This document shows, piece by piece, positions 7,879-15,966 of a DNA stretch of 64,000 nt (the first letter of the stretch is position 1; each line of letters starts with the position of its first letter). The DNA is from Ramlibacter albus. Lineage in GTDB: Bacteria > Pseudomonadota > Gammaproteobacteria > Burkholderiales > Burkholderiaceae_C. Both the position numbers and the translations under genes were made by a program. The notes below the pieces were generated by a model that saw nothing but the letters and a program-made list of their open reading frames with translations, had not been told where the DNA came from and did not search any database. Location of the stretch: contig NZ_JACORU010000010.1 of the NCBI RefSeq assembly GCF_014297445.1, forward strand, positions 1-64,000. Reading direction: 5' to 3'.

Positions 7879-8910
7879 TTGCAAACCTCTCCCATCGCAT
7901 TGCTCTACCCCGGCGACCGCGCGGCACGCGACAGGTCCGATCCTGCGCAGAGCCGCTTCGCCGATCTCTTCGACGCTTTCGCGGCAGCAGGCACGCCCGC
8001 GATGCCGGCCATCTGGCACGACGACTTCGCCGGTGAAGTGGAAGCGCAGTTGCAGGCGGCGCGGGTCGTGCTCGTCTGGTGCAACCCAATCGAAGGCGGG
8101 CGACGCCGCGATGCCCTCGACGCGATGCTGCGGCGGCTCTCGGCGCGCGGTGTCGTCGTGAGCTCGCATCCGGATGCCATCCTGAAGCTCGGTACCAAGG
8201 ACGTGCTGTACGACACGCGCGAGCTGCCCTTCGGCAGCGACGTGCAGCGCGTCGACTGCCTCTCGCAGCTCGAAGCGGAGTTGCCGCAGCGGCTGGCGCG
8301 CGGGCCGCGCGTGCTCAAGCAGTACCGCGGGCAAAGCGGCAACGGCGTGTGGCGCGTCGAAGCCGTGGACCCCTCGTCCCCGTGGACGAAGCTGCGCGTG
8401 CGGCATGCGCAACGCGGGGCCGTCGAGGAGACGATCACACCCGCTGCGTTGCGCGGCACGCTGGCGCCCTACTTCGAGCGCGAAAGCGGCGGCCACATGA
8501 TCGACCAGGCCTGGCAAACGCGCCTGCCCGAGGGCATGGTGCGCGCGTACCTCGTGGGCGATCGCGTAGCGGGCTTCGGTGTCCAGGCCGTCAACGCGCT
8601 CTACCCTGCAACGAACGGCGATGCGCCTCAGCCCGGGCCGCGGCTGTACCACGGGCCCGAACTCGCGCCGTACCGGGGCCTTCGCCGCAAACTGGAAACA
8701 GAGTGGATCGAGATGCTCCGCTCGTGCGTCGGCCTGCCGCGCGAGCAACTTCCGCTGCTATGGGACTGCGACTTCCTGCTCGGCGAGCGCCGCGATGGCG
8801 AGGACGAGCGCTACGTGCTGTGCGAGATCAACGTGAGCAGCGTGGCGCCCTTCCCGCCGTCGGCGATCGCGCCGCTCGTGGCGGCAGCGCAGGCGTGCGT
8901 GGAGCGCTAG
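7879..8910 (+). CDS. Cj0069-family, ATP-grasp-like protein
   Basis: A 343-residue protein starting TTG at 7879 behind an AAGGAG ribosome site. The central and C-terminal parts look like an ATP-grasp fold: RVLKQYRGQSGNGVWRV (a nucleotide-binding lysine and glycine-rich loop, about residues 144-160), DCDFLLG (about 296-302) and the metal-site-like LCEINVSSVAPFPPSAI near the end. This matches proteins annotated as the Cj0069 family, whose reaction is not established. It sits 100 bp after the hydroxylase gene on the same strand and converges on the RraA-like gene. A role in ligating or binding a carboxylate is only an inference. Confidence 0.7.
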   Translation: MQTSPIALLYPGDRAARDRSDPAQSRFADLFDAFAAAGTPAMPAIWHDDFAGEVEAQLQAARVVLVWCNPIEGGRRRDALDAMLRRLSARGVVVSSHPDAILKLGTKDVLYDTRELPFGSDVQRVDCLSQLEAELPQRLARGPRVLKQYRGQSGNGVWRVEAVDPSSPWTKLRVRHAQRGAVEETITPAALRGTLAPYFERESGGHMIDQAWQTRLPEGMVRAYLVGDRVAGFGVQAVNALYPATNGDAPQPGPRLYHGPELAPYRGLRRKLETEWIEMLRSCVGLPREQLPLLWDCDFLLGERRDGEDERYVLCEINVSSVAPFPPSAIAPLVAAAQACVER

Positions 8911-8914
8911 CGTC

Positions 8915-9565
8915 TCACTTCGCCATCGGCATCGCGAACATCTCCGCGATCGATTCGCCCTCGCGGATCTTGCGCAACCAGCCCTCTTCCTTCAGGAGGT
9001 GGGCCTGCGCGGCCGCGAGCACTTCGCCGGCACGCTCGAGCGGCACCACCACCACGCCATCCGCATCACCGAGGACGATGTCGCCCGGACGCACGGGCAC
9101 GCCCGCCACCGACGACGTGCCATCGAGCACGCCGCCGAAGCCGTGGTGCGGCCCGCGCGGAACGATGGAGCGGCAGTAGATCGGGAACCCGAGCCGGCGC
9201 ACGTCGGCCACGTCGCGGATCGCGCCGTCGATGACCGCGCCGCCCAGCTTGCGCTGCAGGGCCTCGGCCGTCATCACGCCGCCCCACACCGCGGTGTCGG
9301 TGACGCCGCCTGCATCGACGACCACGACCTCGCCTTCGCGGGCGGAGCCGATCAGCGCGCAGATGGGCCCGCAGTCGCCGACCATGGTGGTCACCGTGCG
9401 CGCCTGTCCGCAGAGGGCGTCCGCGCCGACGGGCTTGATGGCGGAGCTCATCACCTGCGTGCGGTTCATGCAGTCCGACGCAACCGCGGGCGGGATCTTG
9501 CGCCACTGCTGCAGTTCGTCCGCGCCCAGCCGGCGAAAGCTCGCCTCGATCTGTTCCAAAGCCAT
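8915..9565 (-). CDS. RraA/4-hydroxy-4-methyl-2-oxoglutarate aldolase-like protein
   Basis: A 216-residue RraA-family protein. Recognisable segments are DAGGVTDTAVWGGVMTAEA (about residues 84-102), GGAVIDGAIRDVADVRRLGFPIY (about 108-130) and GDIVLGDADGVVVVP (about 161-175), matching the aldolase/decarboxylase active-site loops. Some members are class II pyruvate aldolases or oxaloacetate decarboxylases; others inhibit RNase E. The catabolic context (alpha-hydroxy-acid oxidase, D-2-hydroxyacid dehydrogenase and ABC transporter in the same operon) favours the enzymatic role on a 2-oxoacid. It is the last gene of the operon, 16 bp after the dehydrogenase. Confidence 0.85.
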   Translation of the reverse strand: MALEQIEASFRRLGADELQQWRKIPPAVASDCMNRTQVMSSAIKPVGADALCGQARTVTTMVGDCGPICALIGSAREGEVVVVDAGGVTDTAVWGGVMTAEALQRKLGGAVIDGAIRDVADVRRLGFPIYCRSIVPRGPHHGFGGVLDGTSSVAGVPVRPGDIVLGDADGVVVVPLERAGEVLAAAQAHLLKEEGWLRKIREGESIAEMFAMPMAK

Positions 9566-9581
9566 GGCTAACCTCTTTCCT

Positions 9582-10595
9582 TTACTTGTCCCAGCCGGGG
9601 TTGACGTTGTTGCGCAGCCGCCCGCCCTGCAGGTACTCCAGCAGGATCTCGGCGGAAAAGGTGCGCATGTCGGTGTAGCCCGCGGCCGAATAGAACGCCG
9701 CGTGCGGCGAGAGAACCAGCCGGCCCGCGAGCCAGGGTTCGTTGTTGCGCCACGCGTCGATCAGCGGCGACTTCGGGTCGGGCGGCTCCTGGGGCAGCAC
9801 GTCGAGGCCGGCGGCGTCGATGTGGCCGTCGCGCAGCGCGTCGTGCAGCGCATCGACATCCACCAGACCACCGCGCGCAATGTTCAGGAAGATGCTGCCG
9901 CGCTTCATCTTGCGGAACTGCTGCGCGCCCATCATGCGGCGCGTCTCGTCGTTCAGCGGCACGTGCAAGCTCACGATGTCGGCGCGGGCGAGCACCTCGT
10001 CGAGCGTGCGCACGCGCTCGATACCGAGGCCGAGTTCGTGGCCTTCGGGCAGGTAGGGGTCGACGTAGAGCACCTTCAGGTCGAACGCCGCGGCGCGGCG
10101 CGCGACAGCGGTGCCGATGCGGCCCATGCCCACCGCGCCGAAGGTCAGGCCGCGCAGGCGCCGCACCACCGGCACGTTCTCCGCGACGAAGCCGCCAACC
10201 GGGTCGGCCTTCATGCGCGCTTCATAAGAGCCGAGGCCACGCACCAAATGCAGCAGCATCGCCAGCGCGTGGTCGGCCACTTCGGTCGTGCCGTAGTTCG
10301 GCACGTTCGACAACGGGATGCCGCGCTCGCGGCACGCGGCGCCGTCGACGTTGTCGAAGCCGACACCCACGCGCACGATCAGGCGGCACTTGTCCAGCTT
10401 GGCGACCACGTCCGACGTGATCTTCATGCGGTGCCACACGAGCACTGCGTCGCAGCTGCGCCAGACCGTGTCCGGGATGGCGGCGGGGTCGGTCTCGTCG
10501 TAGACGAGGTAGTCGACCTTGTCGCCCGTGATGCCGCGCTCGATGTCGAGGTCGCGCAAGTGGGCGTCGGGGACGAGGACTTGAAATCGCTTCAT
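9582..10595 (-). CDS. D-isomer-specific 2-hydroxyacid dehydrogenase (CtBP-like)
   Basis: A 337-residue NAD(P)-dependent dehydrogenase. It has the Rossmann motif GAVGMGRIGTAVA (about residues 154-166), the substrate arginine in NIARGGLVD, the catalytic glutamate in PQEPPD and the catalytic histidine in LSPHAAFYS. The overall pattern resembles the C-terminal-binding-protein branch of the family. It would interconvert a D-2-hydroxyacid and its 2-oxoacid. It follows the ABC ATPase gene by 3 bp, so it belongs to the same operon. The oxidase upstream acts on L-2-hydroxyacids, so together they could handle both stereoisomers of one substrate. Confidence 0.9.
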   Translation of the reverse strand: MKRFQVLVPDAHLRDLDIERGITGDKVDYLVYDETDPAAIPDTVWRSCDAVLVWHRMKITSDVVAKLDKCRLIVRVGVGFDNVDGAACRERGIPLSNVPNYGTTEVADHALAMLLHLVRGLGSYEARMKADPVGGFVAENVPVVRRLRGLTFGAVGMGRIGTAVARRAAAFDLKVLYVDPYLPEGHELGLGIERVRTLDEVLARADIVSLHVPLNDETRRMMGAQQFRKMKRGSIFLNIARGGLVDVDALHDALRDGHIDAAGLDVLPQEPPDPKSPLIDAWRNNEPWLAGRLVLSPHAAFYSAAGYTDMRTFSAEILLEYLQGGRLRNNVNPGWDK

Positions 10596-10598
10596 GGG

Positions 10599-11351
10599 TC
10601 AAAGAACCTTGTCGAGGAAATCCTTCAGGCGCGGATCGCGCGGCTGCTTGAAGAAGGTGTCGGCCGGCCCCTCTTCCACGATCACGCCCTTGTCGGTGAA
10701 GAACACGCGATCGGCCACCTCCTGCGCGAAGCGCATCTCGTGGGTGACGAGGATGCAGGTCATGCCCTCCTGCGCGAGATCGCGGATCACGCCCAGCACT
10801 TCGCTCACCATCTCGGGGTCGAGGGCGGCCGTGACCTCGTCGAACAGGATCACGCGCGGGCGCATCGCCAGCGCCCGCGCGATGGCGACGCGCTGCTGCT
10901 GCCCGCCCGAGAGCTGGCCCGGGTACGCGCTTTCCTTGCCGGTGAGCCGCACCTTCGCCAGCAGCGCATGCGCGCGCTCGGTCACCTCGGCCGGGTTCTC
11001 GCCCAGCACCTGGATCGGCGCCATGGTGAGGTTCTGCAGCACGGTGCGGTGCGGGAACAGGTTGTACTGCTGGAACACCATCGCCACCTCGTGGCGCAGC
11101 GGCACGAGCTCGCGATCGGTCTTGAGGCTTTCCACGGCGATGTCGTCCACGCGGATGCTGCCGCCGTCGATGCGCGTGAGGCCATTGATGCAGCGCAGGA
11201 TGGTGGACTTGCCGGAACCCGAGGGCCCGATGATGCAGACCACGCTGCCGTCGTCCACGCTGAACGACACGCCACGCAGCACTTCCACATTGCCGAAGGA
11301 CTTGCGCACGCCCTGCAGTTCCACGAGCGGCCGGTTGGTGGGTTGGTTCAT
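10599..11351 (-). CDS. Polar amino acid ABC transporter ATP-binding protein (GlnQ/GltL type)
   Basis: A 250-residue ATPase with Walker A GPSGSGKST (about residues 43-51), signature LSGGQQQR, Walker B VILFDEVTAALDP and the switch histidine in LVTHEM. It clusters by sequence with GlnQ/ArtP-type ATPases of the polar amino acid uptake family. The ATG overlaps the stop of the preceding permease gene (ATGA). With the two permeases and the binding protein it makes a complete importer. The OccR-like regulator suggests an opine, arginine-type or imino-acid ligand, but the sequence does not fix this. Confidence 0.95.
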   Translation of the reverse strand: MNQPTNRPLVELQGVRKSFGNVEVLRGVSFSVDDGSVVCIIGPSGSGKSTILRCINGLTRIDGGSIRVDDIAVESLKTDRELVPLRHEVAMVFQQYNLFPHRTVLQNLTMAPIQVLGENPAEVTERAHALLAKVRLTGKESAYPGQLSGGQQQRVAIARALAMRPRVILFDEVTAALDPEMVSEVLGVIRDLAQEGMTCILVTHEMRFAQEVADRVFFTDKGVIVEEGPADTFFKQPRDPRLKDFLDKVL

Positions 11352-12151
11352 GTCGGCACGGCTCCCACGCGGCGCTCCAGCACGCGGCTGGCGATGGCGA
11401 TCGGGAAAGCGAAAAGGAAGAAGAGCAGCAGCACGAAGAGGTAGATCGCCGTGGCCAGGTGCGCGCCGTCGCTGCCGATCACGGTGCGCGCGACGGACAG
11501 CACGTCGGCCGTGCCGGTGACCACGACCAGGCTGGTGCCGATGAACAGCATCGCGTAGATGGTCATGAGGTTGGGGGTCATGAGCGGGATGGCCTGCGGC
11601 ACGACGATGTAGCGCAGGATCTGCAGCGGCCGGTAGCCGAGCGAGCGAGCGGACTCCCATTGGCCGGTGGGGATGGCCTGGACGCCGCCGCGGAACACCT
11701 CCGCGATGTTGGCGGTCACGGGCAGCGCCAGCCCGAAGATCGCCTTGACCGTCGGCGAGAGTTCGACCAGTTTGCCGAAGACGCTGATCTCGAACGGCAG
11801 CAGGTAGAGCATCGCGTACAGCACCACGAGCCAGGGCGAATTGCGCAGCGCGTTCATCACGATCTCGGCCGGCACGCGCACGAACGCCGTCTCGGCGATG
11901 AGGCAGATGCCCAGCGCCACGCCCGCGACCATGGCGATGGCCATCGACCAGAAGCTGATGATGATGTTGACCGCGAAGCCGCCGCTGTAGCTGCCCGCCG
12001 CGGCCGTGCCGGTGAGCAGCATCGGCGCCCGCGCGCCGAGCTGGCCGATGACGCGGCCGGTCTCCGCGCCGTACACGCTGAGCACGATGGCGGCGAGCAC
12101 CAACGGCACGCCGATGATGCCGAGCAGGAAGGCCTTGGTCTCCGCCTTCAT
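11348..12151 (-). CDS. Polar amino acid ABC transporter permease 2
   Basis: A 267-residue inner-membrane permease of the His/Glu/Gln/Arg/opine family. About five hydrophobic segments surround the EAA-type loop GQWESARSLGYRPLQILRYI (residues about 171-190), which contacts the ATPase. It begins with ATG at 12151 overlapping the stop of the first permease, and its own stop overlaps the ATPase start. It has an extra N-terminal hydrophobic segment (about residues 7-27) and a loop before the core helices compared with the first permease. Confidence 0.93.
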   Translation of the reverse strand: MKAETKAFLLGIIGVPLVLAAIVLSVYGAETGRVIGQLGARAPMLLTGTAAAGSYSGGFAVNIIISFWSMAIAMVAGVALGICLIAETAFVRVPAEIVMNALRNSPWLVVLYAMLYLLPFEISVFGKLVELSPTVKAIFGLALPVTANIAEVFRGGVQAIPTGQWESARSLGYRPLQILRYIVVPQAIPLMTPNLMTIYAMLFIGTSLVVVTGTADVLSVARTVIGSDGAHLATAIYLFVLLLFFLFAFPIAIASRVLERRVGAVPT

Positions 12152-12864
12152 GCGGCCCTCACCCCGTAGCCCGGCATGCGGAACGCCCGGTCGATGCGGT
12201 GCATGACGAACACCGCGAAGCTCGCGAGCCCGACGTACAGCACCCATATCAGCAGCATCACCTCGAGGTTGCGGAAGGACTCCACCGAGATGCGCGTGGC
12301 CGCGAACATGATGTCCATCACGGCCACCAGCGACGCCTGCGACGAGGTCTTGATCAGGCTCACCACGTTGTTGGTCATCGCGGACGTGGCCAGCCTGAGG
12401 CCGATGGGCAGCTCCACGTAGCGGAAGACCTGGAAGCGCGTGTAGCCGAGCGAACGCGCGCCCTCCACGGTCTGCGAGGGCACGCCGAAAAGGCCCGAGC
12501 GCACGATCTCCACGGCGATGGCGCCGTTGTAGAGCCCGAGCGACAGCACCACGCACACGAACCCGGAGAACAGCGGCACCTTGCGCCCCGTGGTCGCATC
12601 CACGAACTGGAAGCCGATCTCCGACAACATGAAGTACAGGAAGAAAAGCTGCACCAGCGGCGGCGTGTTGCGCAGCAGCTCCACGAGCACCGTCACCAGC
12701 GTCTGCAGCACCGGCACGCGGAAGTGCAGGCAGAACGCGCCCGCGATGCCGATCGCCAGCATCAGCACGATGCCCAGCAGGCTCATGGCCACCGTGATGC
12801 CGAAGCCCTTGATCAGCAGCCCCTGGTACAGGCTGTCGCCCAGCCAGCTGAAGTCCAGGTTCAT
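12148..12864 (-). CDS. Polar amino acid ABC transporter permease 1
   Basis: A 238-residue permease of the His/Glu/Gln/Arg/opine family. It has the conserved LLRNTPPLVQLFF segment (about residues 63-75) and the EAA loop EGARSLGYTRFQVFRYVELP (about 134-153). Its start ATG at 12864 overlaps the stop of the oxidase gene. It would pair with permease 2 as a heterodimeric channel driven by the ATPase encoded downstream. Confidence 0.93.
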   Translation of the reverse strand: MNLDFSWLGDSLYQGLLIKGFGITVAMSLLGIVLMLAIGIAGAFCLHFRVPVLQTLVTVLVELLRNTPPLVQLFFLYFMLSEIGFQFVDATTGRKVPLFSGFVCVVLSLGLYNGAIAVEIVRSGLFGVPSQTVEGARSLGYTRFQVFRYVELPIGLRLATSAMTNNVVSLIKTSSQASLVAVMDIMFAATRISVESFRNLEVMLLIWVLYVGLASFAVFVMHRIDRAFRMPGYGVRAA

Positions 12865-14081
12865 GCGTGCATCTCGATGCGCTCGATGTCGCGCGCTTGC
12901 GTGATGCCCAGCAGCGCCATCGTGATGTCGACTTCGCGTGCGAGGATGGCGATGGCTTCGGACACGCCCGCCTCGCCCGCGACTGCCGCAGCCAGCAGCA
13001 TCGGGCGGCCGACGAAGACGAACTGCGCGCCGGCCTTCAGCGCCTTCAGCACGTCGGCGCCGCGGCGGATGCCGCCGTCGACCATCAACGTGAGCGAGAG
13101 GTCGCGCTGTGCGATGCGCTCCAGCGCGTCGAGCGCGCCGGCGGCGCAATCGAGCTGCCGCCCGCCGTGGTTGGAGACGATGATGCCGTCGACGCCCATC
13201 GCATCGGCCGTGACCGCATCCTCGGCCGCCATCACGCCCTTGACGACGAGGCGGCCCTTCCAGCGTTTGCGCACGGCTTCGAGGTGGCTCCACGAGAGCG
13301 CATCGCGTCGCCCGATGTCGCGAACGAGGGTGCGCGAGAACACGGGCGGGCCCTGCTTCGCGTCCATGTTTTCGAAGTGCAGCCGCGTGCCGGCGAGGCC
13401 GTCCTTCAGCAGGACGCGCCACAGCCATGCCGGTCGAGAGATTGCCTGCCATGCCAGCGCGGGGCCCACGCGTACCGGTGAGCGAAAGCCGTATCGCGCC
13501 GCGCGTTCGTGCTTCGGATGCACGGCCGTATCCGCGGTGACAACCAACGTGTCGAAGCCCGCCGCCTCCACACGATCCAGCAGCGCCTCGATGCGATGCG
13601 CCTCGCCGGGAATGTAGGCCTGGAACCACGACGTGCCGCCGCCACGCCGCTTCACGTCTTCCATCGGCGTCAGTGAGGCGCCGCTCAGGATGAAGGGGAT
13701 GCCGGCACGTGCGGCAGCCGATGCCAGCGCCACGTCGCCGTCAGGCGCCATCAAGCGGCTGAAGCCCATGGGCGCGATGCCGAAAGGCACCGGATGCTGC
13801 ACACCGAAGAGCGTGGTGGTGGCCGTCCTCGCCGTCACGTCGGTCATCACGCGAGGGAAGAAGGACCGCCCGGCGTACGCACGCATGTTGCGGTCATGCG
13901 CCGCGCCGTCTTCCGACGCCCCGCAAACATAGTGGTAGAGAGCCGCCGGCAGCACGCGCTTCGCGGCGTGCTCCAGCTCACCGAGGCCCAGCTCCGGGTC
14001 GAGCGCGAGCCGCCGCGCGGCGGGGGCGACTTCGCGGGCGTACATCGCCTCGCCCGCCGCCGTCCCCGCTACCCCCGTCAC
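12861..14081 (-). CDS. FMN-dependent L-2-hydroxyacid oxidase/dehydrogenase (LldD family)
   Basis: A 406-residue FMN enzyme of the lactate/glycolate/mandelate oxidase family. It has the PMGFSRLMAPDGD segment (about residues 104-116), the flavin-site lysine in RLVVKGVMAAEDA, the catalytic SNHGGRQLD loop (about 303-311) and the phosphate-binding VDGGIRRGADVLKAL. It oxidises an L-2-hydroxyacid to a 2-oxoacid, probably at the membrane. The start is GTG at 14081, overlapping the binding-protein stop; an internal ATG twelve codons on (MYAREVAP) is an alternative. Its place between a transporter's binding protein and its permeases implies a role in catabolism of the imported compound. Confidence 0.9.
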   Translation of the reverse strand: MTGVAGTAAGEAMYAREVAPAARRLALDPELGLGELEHAAKRVLPAALYHYVCGASEDGAAHDRNMRAYAGRSFFPRVMTDVTARTATTTLFGVQHPVPFGIAPMGFSRLMAPDGDVALASAAARAGIPFILSGASLTPMEDVKRRGGGTSWFQAYIPGEAHRIEALLDRVEAAGFDTLVVTADTAVHPKHERAARYGFRSPVRVGPALAWQAISRPAWLWRVLLKDGLAGTRLHFENMDAKQGPPVFSRTLVRDIGRRDALSWSHLEAVRKRWKGRLVVKGVMAAEDAVTADAMGVDGIIVSNHGGRQLDCAAGALDALERIAQRDLSLTLMVDGGIRRGADVLKALKAGAQFVFVGRPMLLAAAVAGEAGVSEAIAILAREVDITMALLGITQARDIERIEMHA

Positions 14082-14911
14082 TGCGCCTTCTTCGCGTCGG
14101 CGGCGCGCTTCTGCACGTATTCGCTCGTGCCGAGGTTGTACTTGACCTCGCCCGTCGTCATCAGGCCCGCGGCCTCGGCCTTCAGGATGGCGTTGTCCAC
14201 GGCCTTCAGGAACGCCGGCTCGCCCTTGCGCACGCCGCCCGCGATGGGCACGTACTCGAACGCCTGCAGCGCGATCTTGTACTTCTCCTTCCAGCCCGGC
14301 TCCGTCACCTTCATGTTCAGGTTGGGGCCGTCATAGGCGATCGCGTCGCAGCGGCCGCCCTGGAAGGCGCTGTAGATCTCCGCCGTGCCGTTGAACAGCA
14401 GCAGCTCGGCGCCCATCTTCTCGGTGAGCTGGCGGTTGTACAGGTTGCCCTGGCTGCCGCAGATCTTCTTGCCGCGGATGTCGTCCCAGCTCTTGTACGT
14501 GGCTTCCTTGGGCGCGAGCAGCACCATGCCGGCCATCGAATAGTATTTCTCGGTGAAGTCGATCACCTTGCCGCGGTCGGCGGTGACGCCCAGCGTCGCG
14601 AAGATCACGTCGATGCGGCCCGCGTTGAGGAACTCGATGCGGTTGCTCGCAACGACCGGCACGAACTCCACCGCGTCCTCGGAGCCGAACAGGCTCTTGG
14701 CGACCGCGCGCGCGATGTCGACTTCGAAACCCACGTTCTTGCCGCTCGCATCGAGGTAGCCGAACGGGATGTAGTCGTTGCGGATGCCGGCGATCAGCTT
14801 GCCGCGCTGCTTGACGCGGTCGAGCTGGTCCGCGTGGGCGCCCGCTGCACAGGCCAGCCCCAGGACGAGAACGCCGGCCGTGCCGGCAAGGCGTGAAAGA
14901 GCACTACGCAT
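14078..14911 (-). CDS. Polar amino acid ABC transporter periplasmic binding protein
   Basis: A 277-residue solute-binding protein (SBP_bac_3 fold). The Sec signal is RSALSRLAGTAGVLVLGLACAAGAHA. Family motifs are YIPFGYLDASGKNVGFEVDIA, ATLGVTADRGKVIDFTEKYY and KKICGSQGNLYNRQLTEKMG. I chose ATG 14911 because ATGAGG lies six bases upstream; ATG 14923 and longer starts are possible. First gene of the seven-gene minus-strand operon and divergent from the LysR gene, from which it is separated by 128 bp containing the operator. Confidence 0.93.
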   Translation of the reverse strand: MRSALSRLAGTAGVLVLGLACAAGAHADQLDRVKQRGKLIAGIRNDYIPFGYLDASGKNVGFEVDIARAVAKSLFGSEDAVEFVPVVASNRIEFLNAGRIDVIFATLGVTADRGKVIDFTEKYYSMAGMVLLAPKEATYKSWDDIRGKKICGSQGNLYNRQLTEKMGAELLLFNGTAEIYSAFQGGRCDAIAYDGPNLNMKVTEPGWKEKYKIALQAFEYVPIAGGVRKGEPAFLKAVDNAILKAEAAGLMTTGEVKYNLGTSEYVQKRAADAKKAQ

Positions 14912-15026
14912 TGGATACCTCATTTGCCCGAACAAGCCTTGGAACCCCCGTGGCCCCATAAGCGCCCGTGGAGCCCATGGTAGCTTTGGCGTTCGCCGCC
15001 ATCCAATCAATAATCGGGCCTGCAGG

Positions 15027-15041
15027 ATAAGTGGAACTTAT
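15027..15041. promoter_or_regulatory. LysR-type operator, OccR/NocR class (ATAA-N7-TTAT)
   Basis: ATAAGTGGAACTTAT is a perfect 5+5 inverted repeat with T-N11-A spacing. It also fits ATAA-N7-TTAT, the arrangement described for OccR-type regulators of opine catabolism. Its right arm contains the first bases of the predicted LysR start codon (ATG 15040), which fits negative autoregulation with activation of the divergent transporter operon. Confidence 0.7.
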
Positions 15042-15966
15042 GGCCCAGACCAACGCCCGGCAGATCGAAGCCTTCCAGGCCGTGATGGCCACGGGAAGCG
15101 TCACGCGCGCGAGCGAACGGCTCAACGTCACGCAGCCCGCGGTGAGCCAGTTGATCGCGCAGTTCGAGCGGCAGTGCGGCTTTCGCCTCTTCGAGCGGCA
15201 CGGCGGCAAGCTCGCGCCCACGCGCGAGGCGCATGCGCTCTACGCGGAGGTCGAGCGCATGTTCCTCGGCGTGCGGCAGATCATGCGCGTGGCAGCGGCG
15301 CTGCGCGACCACTCGTGGGGCGTGGTTTCGATCGCGGCGTTTCCCGCGATCGCCAGGCGTGTGATCCCGGACATCATCTGGAGCTTCTGCGAGAACAAAC
15401 CGGACACGCGCTTTCGCATCGAGAGCATGCGCTCGCGCGGGCTGATCGACGCGGTGGCGACGCAGCAGGTGGACATCGGGCTGAGCGTGCTGCCGGGGGA
15501 CCGGCCGGAGGTGGAGAGCACGCGCATCCACCGGTTGCGCGGGCTGTGCATCCTGCCCGCGACACACCGGCTTCGCAAGGCCAAGGCCGTGCGGCCTGAA
15601 GACCTGGCGGGCGAGGAGTTCATCTCGCTCGGGCCGCAGGACCATTCTCGCTTCATGATCGATCGCATCTTCGACGAGCGCAAGATCGAGCGGCGCATCC
15701 GCATCGAGGTCGGCCAGTCGGAAACCGCGTTCACCTTCGTGGGCGCGGGTGCGGGGGTGGCGGTGGTGGACCCGATCAGCGTCTACAACAACAGCGACGA
15801 GCGCATCGTCGCGCGGCCGTTCGAGCCGGCGGTGGAGTTCGACGTGTGGCTGATCCGGCCGCGGGCCTCGCACGCGTCCAACCTCGTCGAAGGCTTCGTG
15901 GCGCATGCCATGAAGCAGCTGGACGATCTTGCGAAGGTGTTCGAGGCGTCAGCGCGCGTTCGATGA
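15040..15966 (+). CDS. LysR-family regulator, OccR/NocR-like
   Basis: A 308-residue LysR regulator. The winged helix-turn-helix is RQIEAFQAVMATGSVTRASE, with NVTQPAVSQLIAQFE as recognition helix (residues about 24-38), followed by a substrate-binding effector domain (about 92-295). The pattern FQAVMATG...PAVSQLI...GFRLFERHGGKLAPT resembles OccR/NocR, opine-responsive activators. It is divergent from the amino acid transporter operon it probably controls. GTG at 15031 is an alternative start three codons earlier. Its 3' end overlaps the convergent imine reductase gene by 18 bp. Confidence 0.9.
   Translation: MAQTNARQIEAFQAVMATGSVTRASERLNVTQPAVSQLIAQFERQCGFRLFERHGGKLAPTREAHALYAEVERMFLGVRQIMRVAAALRDHSWGVVSIAAFPAIARRVIPDIIWSFCENKPDTRFRIESMRSRGLIDAVATQQVDIGLSVLPGDRPEVESTRIHRLRGLCILPATHRLRKAKAVRPEDLAGEEFISLGPQDHSRFMIDRIFDERKIERRIRIEVGQSETAFTFVGAGAGVAVVDPISVYNNSDERIVARPFEPAVEFDVWLIRPRASHASNLVEGFVAHAMKQLDDLAKVFEASARVR

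Noticed and set aside
15949..15966. Frameshift suspected from overlapping convergent genes (also 20644-20696, 46522-46571)
   Set aside because: Both partners at each site end with normal family-length proteins; short convergent overlaps are common in compact genomes.
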